This document shows positions 1 through 7,590 of a stretch of DNA of 15,841 nucleotides, piece after piece. The notes under the pieces are model-generated. The model had not been told where the DNA came from and ran no database searches. It saw nothing but the letters and a program-made list of their open reading frames with translations. Source of the stretch: an uncultured Eubacterium sp. Lineage in GTDB: Bacteria; Bacillota; Clostridia; Lachnospirales; Lachnospiraceae. The position numbers were made by a program, and so were the translations under genes. Positions within the stretch are counted from its first letter, which is position 1. Every line of letters begins with the position of its first letter. The stretch covers positions 1 to 15,841 of the forward strand of contig CAJOOU010000078.1 of assembly GCA_905236735.1 (NCBI GenBank), written 5' to 3'.

Positions 1-746
1 CCCGTAGACTTATCCACGGTAACATCTGCCGCATACCAGCTGTCACCAATCCTGACCGCGTTCCATGCATGGCGCTCCGACTTGCCTGATTCATCCGTAT
101 AAGTTCCTGTTATAACGCGGCAGGAAATTCCTGCCTCCATGCAAAGCCTGTAAAATAAAAGACAATACCCCTGGCAGGCCGCCGTATGATAATAAAGAGC
201 CGAATATGCGGTATTCTTTAAATAATTGTTTTCTTTTAATTTATGCACCGTATCATACGAAACCGTGTCATAAATGTATTCGTAAATACATTTTGCGGCC
301 TCATATTCGTCCATATCCAAAAGCCCGTTTTCCCGGATTATCCTGTCAACTTCATCGTCTACATATTCTTCCTGATAAAGATAGGTATAATAATCCGGAG
401 TGATAACCAGCTCATACTCGTATATCATGCCTTTCTTTCGGACGCTGCAGCCTAAAGTGTATCCCCCGTTTTGGTATCTTATATAGTCTCCCTCATCCGC
501 AGAGCCGGTCTCTTCCATTGCCTCTTCTATAAGTCCGGCGGCAAGATCTTTAAGGCCTTTATTATCGTTTACCCTTGCTCTAAAGGTAAGGGTGATATTT
601 TGAGCTCTGTGTTTATAGCCGTCTCTTATTGCGCAAACAACATCACTTCTATTACCTATCTCAAAACTGTCATATTTTTGAGATGCAAAAGATATGAGTA
701 TCAAAAACACAAGAACGGCAACTGCCCTTAGTGCCCTCTTTTCCAT
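1..746 (-). CDS. Membrane-anchored transglutaminase-like protein (partial, C-terminus off window)
   Basis: The reading frame is open from an ATG at 746 to the window edge, giving 248 residues with the C-terminus missing. Residues 7-20 form a hydrophobic signal or anchor, so the rest should lie outside the membrane. Near the cut end is a transglutaminase-core signature: Cys191 in AACQGYC, His226 in RHAWN and Asp241 in AADVT, the Cys-His-Asp triad of this papain-like fold. Such bacterial proteins are usually cysteine proteases or amidases rather than true crosslinkers; the substrate here is unknown. The start overlaps the last 19 bases of the iron-sulfur subunit gene and has only a weak ribosome site (CAGG), so translation is probably coupled. 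An in-frame stop a few codons upstream rules out a longer form. It looks like the twelfth gene of the iron operon. The family is fairly certain; the role is not. Confidence 0.85.
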   Translation of the reverse strand, partial: MEKRALRAVAVLVFLILISFASQKYDSFEIGNRSDVVCAIRDGYKHRAQNITLTFRARVNDNKGLKDLAAGLIEEAMEETGSADEGDYIRYQNGGYTLGCSVRKKGMIYEYELVITPDYYTYLYQEEYVDDEVDRIIRENGLLDMDEYEAAKCIYEYIYDTVSYDTVHKLKENNYLKNTAYSALYYHTAACQGYCLLFYRLCMEAGISCRVITGTYTDESGKSERHAWNAVRIGDSWYAADVTVDKST

Positions 747-1390
747 ATCACAGACCTGTTTGACTTTACGAGAAGATCATCTATATTTATACCTGCCGGA
801 CAGATATTTCTGCAGGCAAGGGATTTGCCGCATCCGCCGTAAAAATGTTTTTCATAGTTTTTTGATGCGCCCCCGCCCGATATCTTTTTATAATAAGAGA
901 CCGCTGCGGCCGCCCCGAAAAAGCTGCTTTCGATATGCCAATTGGGACATACCTCGAGGCAAAGTCCGCACAAAAGACATCTTGAGGCATCATAAAGATC
1001 GTCCTCATCCTCATCGGATGATTCCTTTTTATCTCTGTAGAGCTCCATATCTTTAAGGTTTTTTTGTAAAACGCTTCTGTCTGTTCTAAGATCCGCTATA
1101 AGAGGGAATTTTTTAAGAGGCTCTAATGTAAGCTTTTTATAGTCTCTCAAAAAGCTGTCACAGGCAAGGCCGGGCCTGCCGTTTATCACCATGGCGCACG
1201 CTCCGCATCTTTTCTGCAGGCAGCTTGAATTCCAGTCTATGGGCCTTGTTACTTTCCCGTCTGCATTTATTATCTCATCGGATAAGTTAATGTTTTTCAG
1301 CATACCCGCGACGGTTTCCGAACTGTCTTCATATTCATAAAGAAATTTTTCAAAGGAATTACTTCGTTTTATGTAAACTTCTATCTTCAA
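728..1390 (-). CDS. Succinate dehydrogenase/fumarate reductase-like iron-sulfur subunit
   Basis: A 220-residue protein with the layout of FrdB/SdhB. The N-terminal ferredoxin-like domain carries [2Fe-2S] ligands Cys57, Cys62, Cys65 and Cys77 (C-x4-C-x2-C-x11-C, the E. coli FrdB spacing). A second domain has CxxCxxCxxxCP at 138-149 and C-x5-C-x3-CP at 187-198, for a [4Fe-4S] and a [3Fe-4S] or second [4Fe-4S] cluster. It should wire electrons between the flavoprotein encoded just upstream and the membrane cytochrome b-like subunit. An acidic insert (about 124-132) separates the domains. It is slightly shorter than typical FrdB. The start is a TTG placed 6-7 bases after a strong AAGGAGGTG ribosome site that itself overlaps the end of the flavoprotein gene. 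The family is clear; which quinone, heme or flavin it serves is not. Confidence 0.93.
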   Translation of the reverse strand: MKIEVYIKRSNSFEKFLYEYEDSSETVAGMLKNINLSDEIINADGKVTRPIDWNSSCLQKRCGACAMVINGRPGLACDSFLRDYKKLTLEPLKKFPLIADLRTDRSVLQKNLKDMELYRDKKESSDEDEDDLYDASRCLLCGLCLEVCPNWHIESSFFGAAAAVSYYKKISGGGASKNYEKHFYGGCGKSLACRNICPAGINIDDLLVKSNRSVIWKRGH

Positions 1391-1402
1391 ATTCCCACCT
1401 CC

Positions 1403-2944
1403 TTATCTGCCATAAGAGATCTTTACTTCTTCTCCGAGATAAGATGCCATGGTCATATGCCTGTTATTATCATCCGAATAAGGATGATCGCTCCTGTAAT
1501 GAGCCCCTCTGCTCTCTTTTCTGTATAGCGCAGACATAACTATGGCCTGAGCAAACAATTTCATCTGTTTTTCTTTTCTTGATGCAGCGGTTTGGTTTTC
1601 TATCCTTGAAAGTCCGCCCAAAAGCCCGTCATTATCCCTTGCGACAGAGAGGCTTTCGCAGAGCGCAGATGAGATATTTTTAAGAAATTCTTTTCTTATA
1701 ATGCCGCCATCTGCAGTCTCTGACGATTTTACGCCGGAAAAAGATGACGCTTCCAAAAGCGCGGTTTTGGCCGCGCGGTAGCCTCCGTACACGGCCCCTA
1801 AAAGAGAGTTGCCTCCCAAACGGTTCGCTCCGTGATAAAGGGATGTACATTCTCCTGCCGCATAAAGATGACCTTTATTTGTATGGTGGTACATGTCGCA
1901 ATTAATACCTCCCATAAAATAATGTATCCCTTCCTTTACCGGAACAGGCTCTTTTGACGGGTCTATACCGAGATAATATTTTATCTCCTCGCAAAGATCC
2001 GGAAGCTTTTTGTCAAGCACAGATTTGTCTATCCCTGTCATATCGAGGTAGACCTGTCCGTATTTTTCTCTGATAAAATACATCTCACGGCTTACCACAT
2101 CCCTTGGCATCAGGTTCTTAAGCTCAGGATATTTTTCTTCCATAAAATAATATTTTTCGCCGTCTTTTTTTACAAAAAGTCTGCCGCCCTCTCCTCTTGC
2201 GGCCTCTGATATAAGCATCCTTTTTCCGGAAATCTTTACGGTGGTCGGATGATACTGTATCATCTCGAGATTGGAAAACTCCACGCCCCTGAAAAAAAGT
2301 CCGGCAGATACATTCCCGTTATTTAAGGTGCTGCCTGTCGTCGCGGAGCCAAAATACCCGGCAAAAGAGCCGGATGCCGCAATAACAGGGCCTTCGAAAA
2401 ACACTCTTTCTCCTGTATTTATATCCTTAAAAAAAGCTCCGAGGCATTCATTTTCCTTTATTAAAATATCATCATATTCCATATAAGAAAAACGCTCTAT
2501 AAGCCCCTTTATCTCATATTTGCGGGCTTCGTCGCAAAGAAAGCTCACCAAAGACTTGCCGGTGCTGCTTTTTACATAGGCCGTCCTTTTTTTCTTCTGT
2601 CCTCCGAAATTCCTGAGGACTATCTTTCCGTTTTCCCTGTGGAAGGGCACTCCGAGGGATGCAAGATATAAGACGGTGTTCGGCGCATTTTCGGTAAGAT
2701 CTCTTACCGCCTCCTCATCGGCTATATAACATCCGCCTTTAAGAGTGTCATCAAAATGCTCCTTAGCAGTATCACCCTCGCCCATGGTATCAAGAGCGGC
2801 GTTTATGCCGCCCTCTGCCAGATTGGACTGGGCTCTTTCGGATATATCGTTTGAAATAAGCCGTACCTTCTGCCCCGACTCAGCGCAGCATATGGCTGCG
2901 CTAAGCCCCGCAAGACCGGCTCCCACAATATTTATAACGCACAT
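1403..2944 (-). CDS. Fumarate reductase/succinate dehydrogenase-like flavoprotein subunit
   Basis: A 513-residue cytosolic FAD enzyme with no signal peptide. GAGLAG (8-13) is the FAD dinucleotide motif and SNLAEGG (40-46) the second flavin loop. Dicarboxylate-site residues of the FrdA family are present: His232 (QYHP), Arg250 (RGEGG, the catalytic proton-donor arginine), His341 (HYFMGG) and Arg375 (HGANRLGGNSL). FGGQKKKRT (113-121) resembles FrdA/SdhA rather than L-aspartate oxidase. Two points are odd. The position of the covalent-FAD histidine of FrdA is Gln39, so FAD is probably non-covalent, and the C-terminal domain is short. The start chosen is ATG at 2944, eight bases after GAGGTGG and overlapping the stop of the cytochrome gene; an upstream GTG lies inside that ribosome site. 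Together with the flanking genes it should form a three-subunit complex. Direction and true substrate are unknown. Confidence 0.9.
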   Translation of the reverse strand: MCVINIVGAGLAGLSAAICCAESGQKVRLISNDISERAQSNLAEGGINAALDTMGEGDTAKEHFDDTLKGGCYIADEEAVRDLTENAPNTVLYLASLGVPFHRENGKIVLRNFGGQKKKRTAYVKSSTGKSLVSFLCDEARKYEIKGLIERFSYMEYDDILIKENECLGAFFKDINTGERVFFEGPVIAASGSFAGYFGSATTGSTLNNGNVSAGLFFRGVEFSNLEMIQYHPTTVKISGKRMLISEAARGEGGRLFVKKDGEKYYFMEEKYPELKNLMPRDVVSREMYFIREKYGQVYLDMTGIDKSVLDKKLPDLCEEIKYYLGIDPSKEPVPVKEGIHYFMGGINCDMYHHTNKGHLYAAGECTSLYHGANRLGGNSLLGAVYGGYRAAKTALLEASSFSGVKSSETADGGIIRKEFLKNISSALCESLSVARDNDGLLGGLSRIENQTAASRKEKQMKLFAQAIVMSALYRKESRGAHYRSDHPYSDDNNRHMTMASYLGEEVKISYGR

Positions 2945-3495
2945 TAAAAAAGCCACCTCACATAATAGATCACAAATCCCAAAGCTCCGAAAAAGCAGAC
3001 GGCCGATATCACAAAAAGGATATCCGGCGCATAAGGTTTCAGCCTCTTTGCTCCGAGAGCTATCAAAAGGGGATTAACATTAAGGATGATATGGATAAGC
3101 ATGGATATGACAAGCAAAATATTTACCGCAAGCGCCGCCTCATCAAAGACAAAAAGCCTGAAAGCCCCGGACGAATTTACATATCCCATAAATTCCATCA
3201 TATGGCAAAATATCAGCATCATAAGCGCAAGCCCCGAAAGCCTTACGGCGAGAAATTTTTTATTTTCTCTGATATAAAAGACGCCGGATTTTTTTGCGGA
3301 TATAACGGTTTTTGCCGTAAGGATCACACCGATCAGGGCATGCAGCAGAGTAAAAATTATAAGACCGTATGAGACCGCGCTCGAAAATATCCCGCCGCCC
3401 GAGTATATTCCGGTCATCTGAAATGTGCCGATTATGGCATGTATCACAAAAAGCAGCATTATTGCCGCAGAAAGCAGCGCATTTATCTTTCTCAA
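2944..3495 (-). CDS. Cytochrome b-like membrane anchor subunit of the SDH/FRD-like complex
   Basis: A 183-residue, very hydrophobic protein with about five membrane helices (near 7-27, 42-64, 84-104, 118-146 and 157-178). Histidines 19, 52, 98 and 135 sit one in each of the first four helices, the pattern expected for ligands of one or two b hemes in succinate dehydrogenase/fumarate reductase anchors. Its position directly before the flavoprotein and iron-sulfur genes supports the same reading. The start is a TTG that overlaps the previous stop (ATTGA) and lies about seven bases after GGAGG; the next ATG would remove part of the first helix. It would pass electrons between the cytosolic subunits and a membrane or extracytoplasmic partner. 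Heme content is inferred from the histidines only, and sequence similarity to a named anchor family was not strong by eye. Confidence 0.75.
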   Translation of the reverse strand: MRKINALLSAAIMLLFVIHAIIGTFQMTGIYSGGGIFSSAVSYGLIIFTLLHALIGVILTAKTVISAKKSGVFYIRENKKFLAVRLSGLALMMLIFCHMMEFMGYVNSSGAFRLFVFDEAALAVNILLVISMLIHIILNVNPLLIALGAKRLKPYAPDILFVISAVCFFGALGFVIYYVRWLF

Positions 3496-3989
3496 TCCTC
3501 TTCCTCCGTTCTGACCTTTATAACTGCAGAGCTCTCCTTATCAGCAAGGCTTTCGGCTCCGTATGCCTCATAATATTCCTCTGACATTATAAATACATCA
3601 TATCTGCCCGCCTCCGCCTTGGACAAAAGAAAGCTTCCTTCTCCCTCCACTACGGTCATCTGATTTTCTCCGAGTCTTGAGCTAAAGCTTTCGGCGCACT
3701 CTGCGGCAGACTCATCCGAAGATATCACATAGCAGGTTATATCCTCAAATACCATGGGAAATTCGCCGTTCGCAAAATAATCCTCCCATGCCAAAAGCGC
3801 CTCTTTATCGGTATGTTTTTCGGTATTTATAAAAACATAAAAAATCCCCGAGGGCTGACTTACAATAACGGATGCAGAGCTAACAGCATCCGCATCCGTC
3901 ATAAAATAAGGCGACCTTATAAAAGGCACTGCAATTATAAGAAAAAGTACCGCCCCAGAAATCAAAATATGTTTATAAGCCCCTTTCAA
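3492..3989 (-). CDS. Unrecognised membrane-anchored extracytoplasmic protein
   Basis: I do not recognise this 165-residue protein. Residues 8-25 are one hydrophobic segment that could be a signal anchor; the rest is soluble, acidic and predicted outside the membrane, ending in a run of acidic residues. It contains only two cysteines, Cys86 and Cys98, which could form a disulfide, but no CxxC thioredoxin motif. The start is a TTG about seven bases after AAGGAG; the next ATG (residue 30) would delete the anchor, so the TTG is very likely right. It lies between the FMN lipoprotein and the cytochrome b-like gene, overlapping the latter by four bases. In the Campylobacter counterpart, thioredoxin-like genes follow the transporter at about this point. 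A role as a redox or assembly partner on the outer face is possible but unproven. Confidence 0.75.
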   Translation of the reverse strand: MKGAYKHILISGAVLFLIIAVPFIRSPYFMTDADAVSSASVIVSQPSGIFYVFINTEKHTDKEALLAWEDYFANGEFPMVFEDITCYVISSDESAAECAESFSSRLGENQMTVVEGEGSFLLSKAEAGRYDVFIMSEEYYEAYGAESLADKESSAVIKVRTEEED

Positions 3990-3992
3990 CGC

Positions 3993-4439
3993 TTACTCCT
4001 TTGCCTGCGAAAGCGCATCTTTTACGGCTTCGGTAAACTCATTATAGTTTATCGTCGCTCCGCTTATAGCATCTATGCCGTCAAGACTGCCGTTTGCAAC
4101 GAGCATATCCGCATACTCATCGCAGGCCGCAACAGCTCTCTGAGCCTTATTGTAGTAGTCCTTATTCTTTATCTGACCATCCTCTTTTCCGTAGTCTTCG
4201 CCCTTTAAAGTGCCGTCGATCTCGTAGGTCTTAAATTCGCACTCAGTGATAAGACCGCCCTCTATGGTAATGTTTACGACGCCGTATCCGTTGCCGTCTT
4301 CCGAGCCGTCTTCGTTTTCATATACTTCACTTGTGCCCTCATAGCTGCCGTCGGCATAGCTTACATTACTGTCCCCGCAGCCGGCAAATGCAAAAGATAC
4401 TGCAAATAATGCTGTAAGAAACATAAATCTTTTTTTCAT
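3993..4439 (-). CDS. FMN-binding-domain lipoprotein, probably flavinylated
   Basis: A 148-residue lipoprotein. The N-terminal signal ends in a lipobox with Cys21 (AFAGC), then an acidic linker, then an FMN-binding domain (about 30-146). The motif DAISGAT (123-129) matches the flavinylation signature of this family, where an ApbE/FmnB-type transferase attaches FMN to the threonine (Thr129) outside the membrane. Related Gram-positive proteins such as PplA carry electrons extracellularly. No ApbE gene is in the window, so one must act from elsewhere if the site is used. The gene sits between the iron ABC ATPase and the SDH/FRD-like module, with a good ACGGAGG ribosome site, so it is the natural candidate to pass electrons toward iron at the outer face. 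The flavin family is clear; the electron route is inference. Confidence 0.9.
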   Translation of the reverse strand: MKKRFMFLTALFAVSFAFAGCGDSNVSYADGSYEGTSEVYENEDGSEDGNGYGVVNITIEGGLITECEFKTYEIDGTLKGEDYGKEDGQIKNKDYYNKAQRAVAACDEYADMLVANGSLDGIDAISGATINYNEFTEAVKDALSQAKE

Positions 4440-4451
4440 TCTAAGCCTCCG

Positions 4452-5150
4452 TTATTCCAATGTGATATGTTTGAGTTTTCCGGTAAAGTTGGGGTTAATG
4501 CTTTCATGATCAACCCTGCCGTTTCTGAGGACTATCGTCCTTTGAGCGACCTCCGCAACCTCCGGGTTATGTGTAACAACTACAAGCGTCGTGCCTTCTT
4601 CGTGAAGTTTTCTGAAAAGGTCAACCACTATCTCCTCGTTTGCCTCGTCAAGGTTACCTGTGGGCTCATCCGCAAGTATTATCTCGGGATAATTTATAAG
4701 AGCTCTGGCAACACATACCCTTTGCTGCTCTCCTCCGGAAAGCTGGGTGGGATAGTGCTTTGCCCTCTCCAAAAGCCCCACTCTCTCAAGAGCCTCCAGG
4801 GCTTCCTTTTCATCCGGCATACTATGATAATACTGTGCCAGCATAACATTTTCAAGTGCCGTAAGATAACTTACCAGATGGAACTGCTGAAAGATCAGAC
4901 CTATTTTATCCCTTCTGATGTTGGTAAGATTTTTGGCACTCTCTCCCGCTATATCAACTCCGTCCAAAAGTACCTGACCTTCGCTTGCTTTATCCAGAGC
5001 GCCTATGATGTTCATCATAGTACTCTTTCCCGAACCCGAAGGTCCCATTATAGCTACCCACTCGCCCTGTTCGACTTTAAAGTTTACCTTGTCAAGGGCA
5101 TGCAGATCTCCGTATATTTTAGAAACATCCTTAAGTTCCAAAAGACTCAT
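4452..5150 (-). CDS. ABC transporter ATP-binding protein (MacB/LolD type) of the iron operon
   Basis: A 232-residue ABC ATPase. Walker A is GPSGSGKST (36-44), the Q-loop is at Gln88-Gln89, the signature LSGGEQQR at 137-144, Walker B IILADE at 157-162 and the switch histidine His194. The full set of catalytic residues is present. Its closest kin by eye are the ATPases that work with FtsX/MacB-type permeases, and two such permeases are encoded immediately upstream. It starts with ATG after AAGGAG, the ribosome site overlapping the end of the preceding permease gene. In Campylobacter (Cj1663) and E. coli (FetMP-associated genes) the equivalent ATPase belongs to the P19/FTR1 iron system. Whether ATP hydrolysis moves a substrate or works mechanically on outer-face proteins is not known from the sequence. 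Confidence 0.95.
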   Translation of the reverse strand: MSLLELKDVSKIYGDLHALDKVNFKVEQGEWVAIMGPSGSGKSTMMNIIGALDKASEGQVLLDGVDIAGESAKNLTNIRRDKIGLIFQQFHLVSYLTALENVMLAQYYHSMPDEKEALEALERVGLLERAKHYPTQLSGGEQQRVCVARALINYPEIILADEPTGNLDEANEEIVVDLFRKLHEEGTTLVVVTHNPEVAEVAQRTIVLRNGRVDHESINPNFTGKLKHITLE

Positions 5151-5153
5151 CTT

Positions 5154-6296
5154 TTACTCTCCTTTCAGTACCAGCGCCGGATCGACTTCTGTAGCGCTTC
5201 TTATCGGTATAAGGCACGCAATGCCCGTAACTAAAACTGACGCGACTATTGTTATGGGTATCAGCACTACCCTTAAAGATATCGAGCTGTTAAACACGGA
5301 CAATGATACGGCCTGTGCAAATAAAAATCCCAAAAAGGCTCCGGCAAGTCCTCCGGCCGCGCCCAGCATAAGTCCCTCGCCCATAAACTCGGCGATTATG
5401 CTCGCATTGGATGCTCCGAGCGCCTTTCTAAGGCCTATCTCTTTTCTTCTCTCAGCCACAACTGCCGTCATCGTGGTCGCCACGCATATCATGGTAAGCG
5501 CAAGGACAACCACTGTAACAAGAAGCACAAGAGCCTGAAGTTTTCCGAGCACCGTGGTCTCGGATTCCGTGACTCTCTTTACAAGTCTTGCATTAAGAGC
5601 CTCCACATTATCGCTGATCTTTTCCGCATAAGCCGAAAGCTCATCGGATGTGGCCGATATGGATACCTCACATATATCATAGGTGGTTTCTTCCATGGTA
5701 AGAGTCTCCATATCCGATGTATTCATATACACATAGTCTTCCTCGCTTCCGCCGGTATCAAGGATGCCGGTTACCGTAAAATTCAAATAATTATCCGGCG
5801 TTTCCTCGTCTGCATCTTCGGGCGTATATGTCAGAGTGACCGAATCTCCCACAGACAGTCTGTAGGTATCCGCAACATTTTCACCTATCATTATCTCACC
5901 GTCAGATGCCGGCCACTCTCCTGTGACCATCCAAAAAGGGCTGGTCGCTTTTGCGCCCTCCATATCGGTTGCCGCCGCCATAACGCCTATATCGTTTATC
6001 CTGACGTTTTCATACCTGTATGGAGCTATACCCACAAGCTCATCCTCATCAATATAAGAGGCTGCCTTTTCAACATCATCTGCGGTAAAATACTCATCCT
6101 CAGCGGTAAATATCATATTCGCGCCGTAATTTCTAAACTGCGCTCCCATCTGTCTTGGTACATCAACATAAATGGTAATAAGCCCCGACAGGATAGTAGC
6201 TCCTATCGCAATAGCCAGAAGAGCTATCACCATTCTGGAACGTCTTCTTATAAGGGATGCCGTGACCATCCTGAAATACATTGTTCTTCTTTTCAT
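5154..6296 (-). CDS. FtsX/MacB-type ABC permease (second of pair)
   Basis: A 380-residue permease with the FtsX/MacB architecture: one N-terminal helix (about 20-42), a large extracytoplasmic domain (about 45-245), then three C-terminal helices (about 250-280, 303-332 and 340-362). The conserved cytosolic coupling segment RKEIGLRKALGAS follows the second helix, where such permeases contact the ATPase. The C-terminal EVDPALVLKG is also typical. It starts four bases after the previous permease stops, with GGGAGG as ribosome site, and precedes the ATPase gene. It corresponds to Cj1661/Cj1662 of the Campylobacter P19 iron system. The extracytoplasmic domain is acidic, as are the other outer-face proteins of this operon. 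Confidence 0.93.
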   Translation of the reverse strand: MKRRTMYFRMVTASLIRRRSRMVIALLAIAIGATILSGLITIYVDVPRQMGAQFRNYGANMIFTAEDEYFTADDVEKAASYIDEDELVGIAPYRYENVRINDIGVMAAATDMEGAKATSPFWMVTGEWPASDGEIMIGENVADTYRLSVGDSVTLTYTPEDADEETPDNYLNFTVTGILDTGGSEEDYVYMNTSDMETLTMEETTYDICEVSISATSDELSAYAEKISDNVEALNARLVKRVTESETTVLGKLQALVLLVTVVVLALTMICVATTMTAVVAERRKEIGLRKALGASNASIIAEFMGEGLMLGAAGGLAGAFLGFLFAQAVSLSVFNSSISLRVVLIPITIVASVLVTGIACLIPIRSATEVDPALVLKGE

Positions 6297-6298
6297 GT

Positions 6299-7588
6299 CT
6301 ACCTCCCGTGAAGCACTTCCGTAGGTTTAAGTGAAAGCAGCATACGGATCGCGGGTATCGAACCTATAAGCGTAACTGCCGCCACAAGCACGGCAACAAC
6401 AGGCACTACCATAGGTCTTATTGATATTGCCGATGAAAATACCGTGTGTCCTATTATCTGCGCAAAGCCAAGTCCCGCGAAAAATCCAACTATGCCGCCC
6501 AAAACCGCGGTACACATTATTTCGGTAAGTATAAGGCCGGTTATCGCGCCGTTATGCGCGCCTATGGCCTTCATAAGACCTATTTCGCCGCTTCTTTCCA
6601 TAACACTTGCAGTAACAAGATTGCATATACCAAGAGCCGCTCCGACCATGGAAAGTATGGTTATGAGCACCATAAGAAGCTGAGTCTTATCGAGGATCTG
6701 TCCTTCCGAATCCGCCACCTGTCTTACTGCAGAAGCCACCGAATCCGTGATGACCTCCTGAATCTGATAGCAGATAGAGCTGACATACGCCGTGCAGTAC
6801 CAGACCTCATACTGTGCTACGGAAAGGGAGCTCGGATCTTTCGCCGCCTTTTCAGCCAGCTCATTATCCGGTGTGGTAAGAGCGGATACCTCTATGGAGT
6901 CAACGCATCCGTCAAGTCCCGCCAGCTCCTGCGCATCGTCAAGAACAGTATAGATATAATCATCTTCTTCTCCGCCGGCGTCAAATATGCCCTTTACCGT
7001 AAATTCAAGGCTTGCCTCAGAGCCTTCAAGAGTTATAACATCTCCGGCGGATATGCCTTCAGACTCAGCAAGAGCCGTTCCTACCATGCATACATGGCTG
7101 CCCTCATCCGCCTGCTCATCTATCCAGTCGCCTTCGGTTATATCCCACCAGCTCCTCAGAGACGTTACTCCGGCATCAAGCTCTTCTCCTGTCGGAAGTT
7201 CCATATGGTGATTAAACCATGTGCCTTCCACCTGTACGTCCTTTTCGCCGTTTAAAGCAGCCTCTGCCGCAGTAAACGGGGCATAGTCCACGATATTGAA
7301 TGCCCAGAATATTGTCTTTATATTACCAAGCTCATCTTCCCTAAGATACGCTCCGGATACATTCTCTCCGTCAACATCGTAAAGCTCGTTTATGACCGAG
7401 GCATCCTTAGGCACGACAGTGATATTGGCACCGTATGCCTTAAGTTCCTCGTTTACTTTATCGCTGACATCAAACATAACGGAAAGCATGGCCGTAGCAA
7501 GAGAAGATCCCAAAGCTATGGTAAAGGCTATCATAAGCATTTTTTTCCATTGGCGCAAAAAAGCCTTTGCGATCATTCTGATAAACAT
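6299..7588 (-). CDS. FtsX/MacB-type ABC permease (first of pair)
   Basis: A 429-residue permease of the same family as its downstream neighbour but with a larger extracytoplasmic domain (about 40-300). One helix lies near 14-38 and three near 306-330, 350-378 and 388-412. The coupling segment SGEIGLMKAIGAH and the terminal SLKPTEVLHG are family hallmarks. The two permeases probably form a heterodimer with the ATPase. The ATG lies two bases after the DUF2318 stop and lacks a strong ribosome site, so translation is probably coupled. Several cysteines in the outer domain (in GLDGCVDS and in WYCTAYVSSICYQ) are unusual for this family and could form disulfides; this is only an observation. Confidence 0.93.
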   Translation of the reverse strand: MFIRMIAKAFLRQWKKMLMIAFTIALGSSLATAMLSVMFDVSDKVNEELKAYGANITVVPKDASVINELYDVDGENVSGAYLREDELGNIKTIFWAFNIVDYAPFTAAEAALNGEKDVQVEGTWFNHHMELPTGEELDAGVTSLRSWWDITEGDWIDEQADEGSHVCMVGTALAESEGISAGDVITLEGSEASLEFTVKGIFDAGGEEDDYIYTVLDDAQELAGLDGCVDSIEVSALTTPDNELAEKAAKDPSSLSVAQYEVWYCTAYVSSICYQIQEVITDSVASAVRQVADSEGQILDKTQLLMVLITILSMVGAALGICNLVTASVMERSGEIGLMKAIGAHNGAITGLILTEIMCTAVLGGIVGFFAGLGFAQIIGHTVFSSAISIRPMVVPVVAVLVAAVTLIGSIPAIRMLLSLKPTEVLHGR

Positions 7589-7590
7589 AA

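Noticed and set aside
1403..2944. Flavoprotein as L-aspartate oxidase (NadB)
   Set aside because: The length and non-covalent flavin site fit NadB, but the FGG-QKKKRT segment, the RGEGG and HYFMGG contexts and the adjacent FrdB-like and cytochrome genes fit the SDH/FRD family better. No nadA or nadC is nearby.
2945..2956. Upstream GTG start for the flavoprotein at 2956
   Set aside because: The GTG lies inside the GAGGTGG ribosome site that is ideally spaced for the ATG at 2944, which also starts right at the FAD motif.
6446..7255. Long plus-strand open frame opposite the first FtsX permease
   Set aside because: It is antisense to a clear gene, shows no recognisable domain and has a composition typical of a shadow frame. 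The same holds for 4467-5234 opposite the ATPase.
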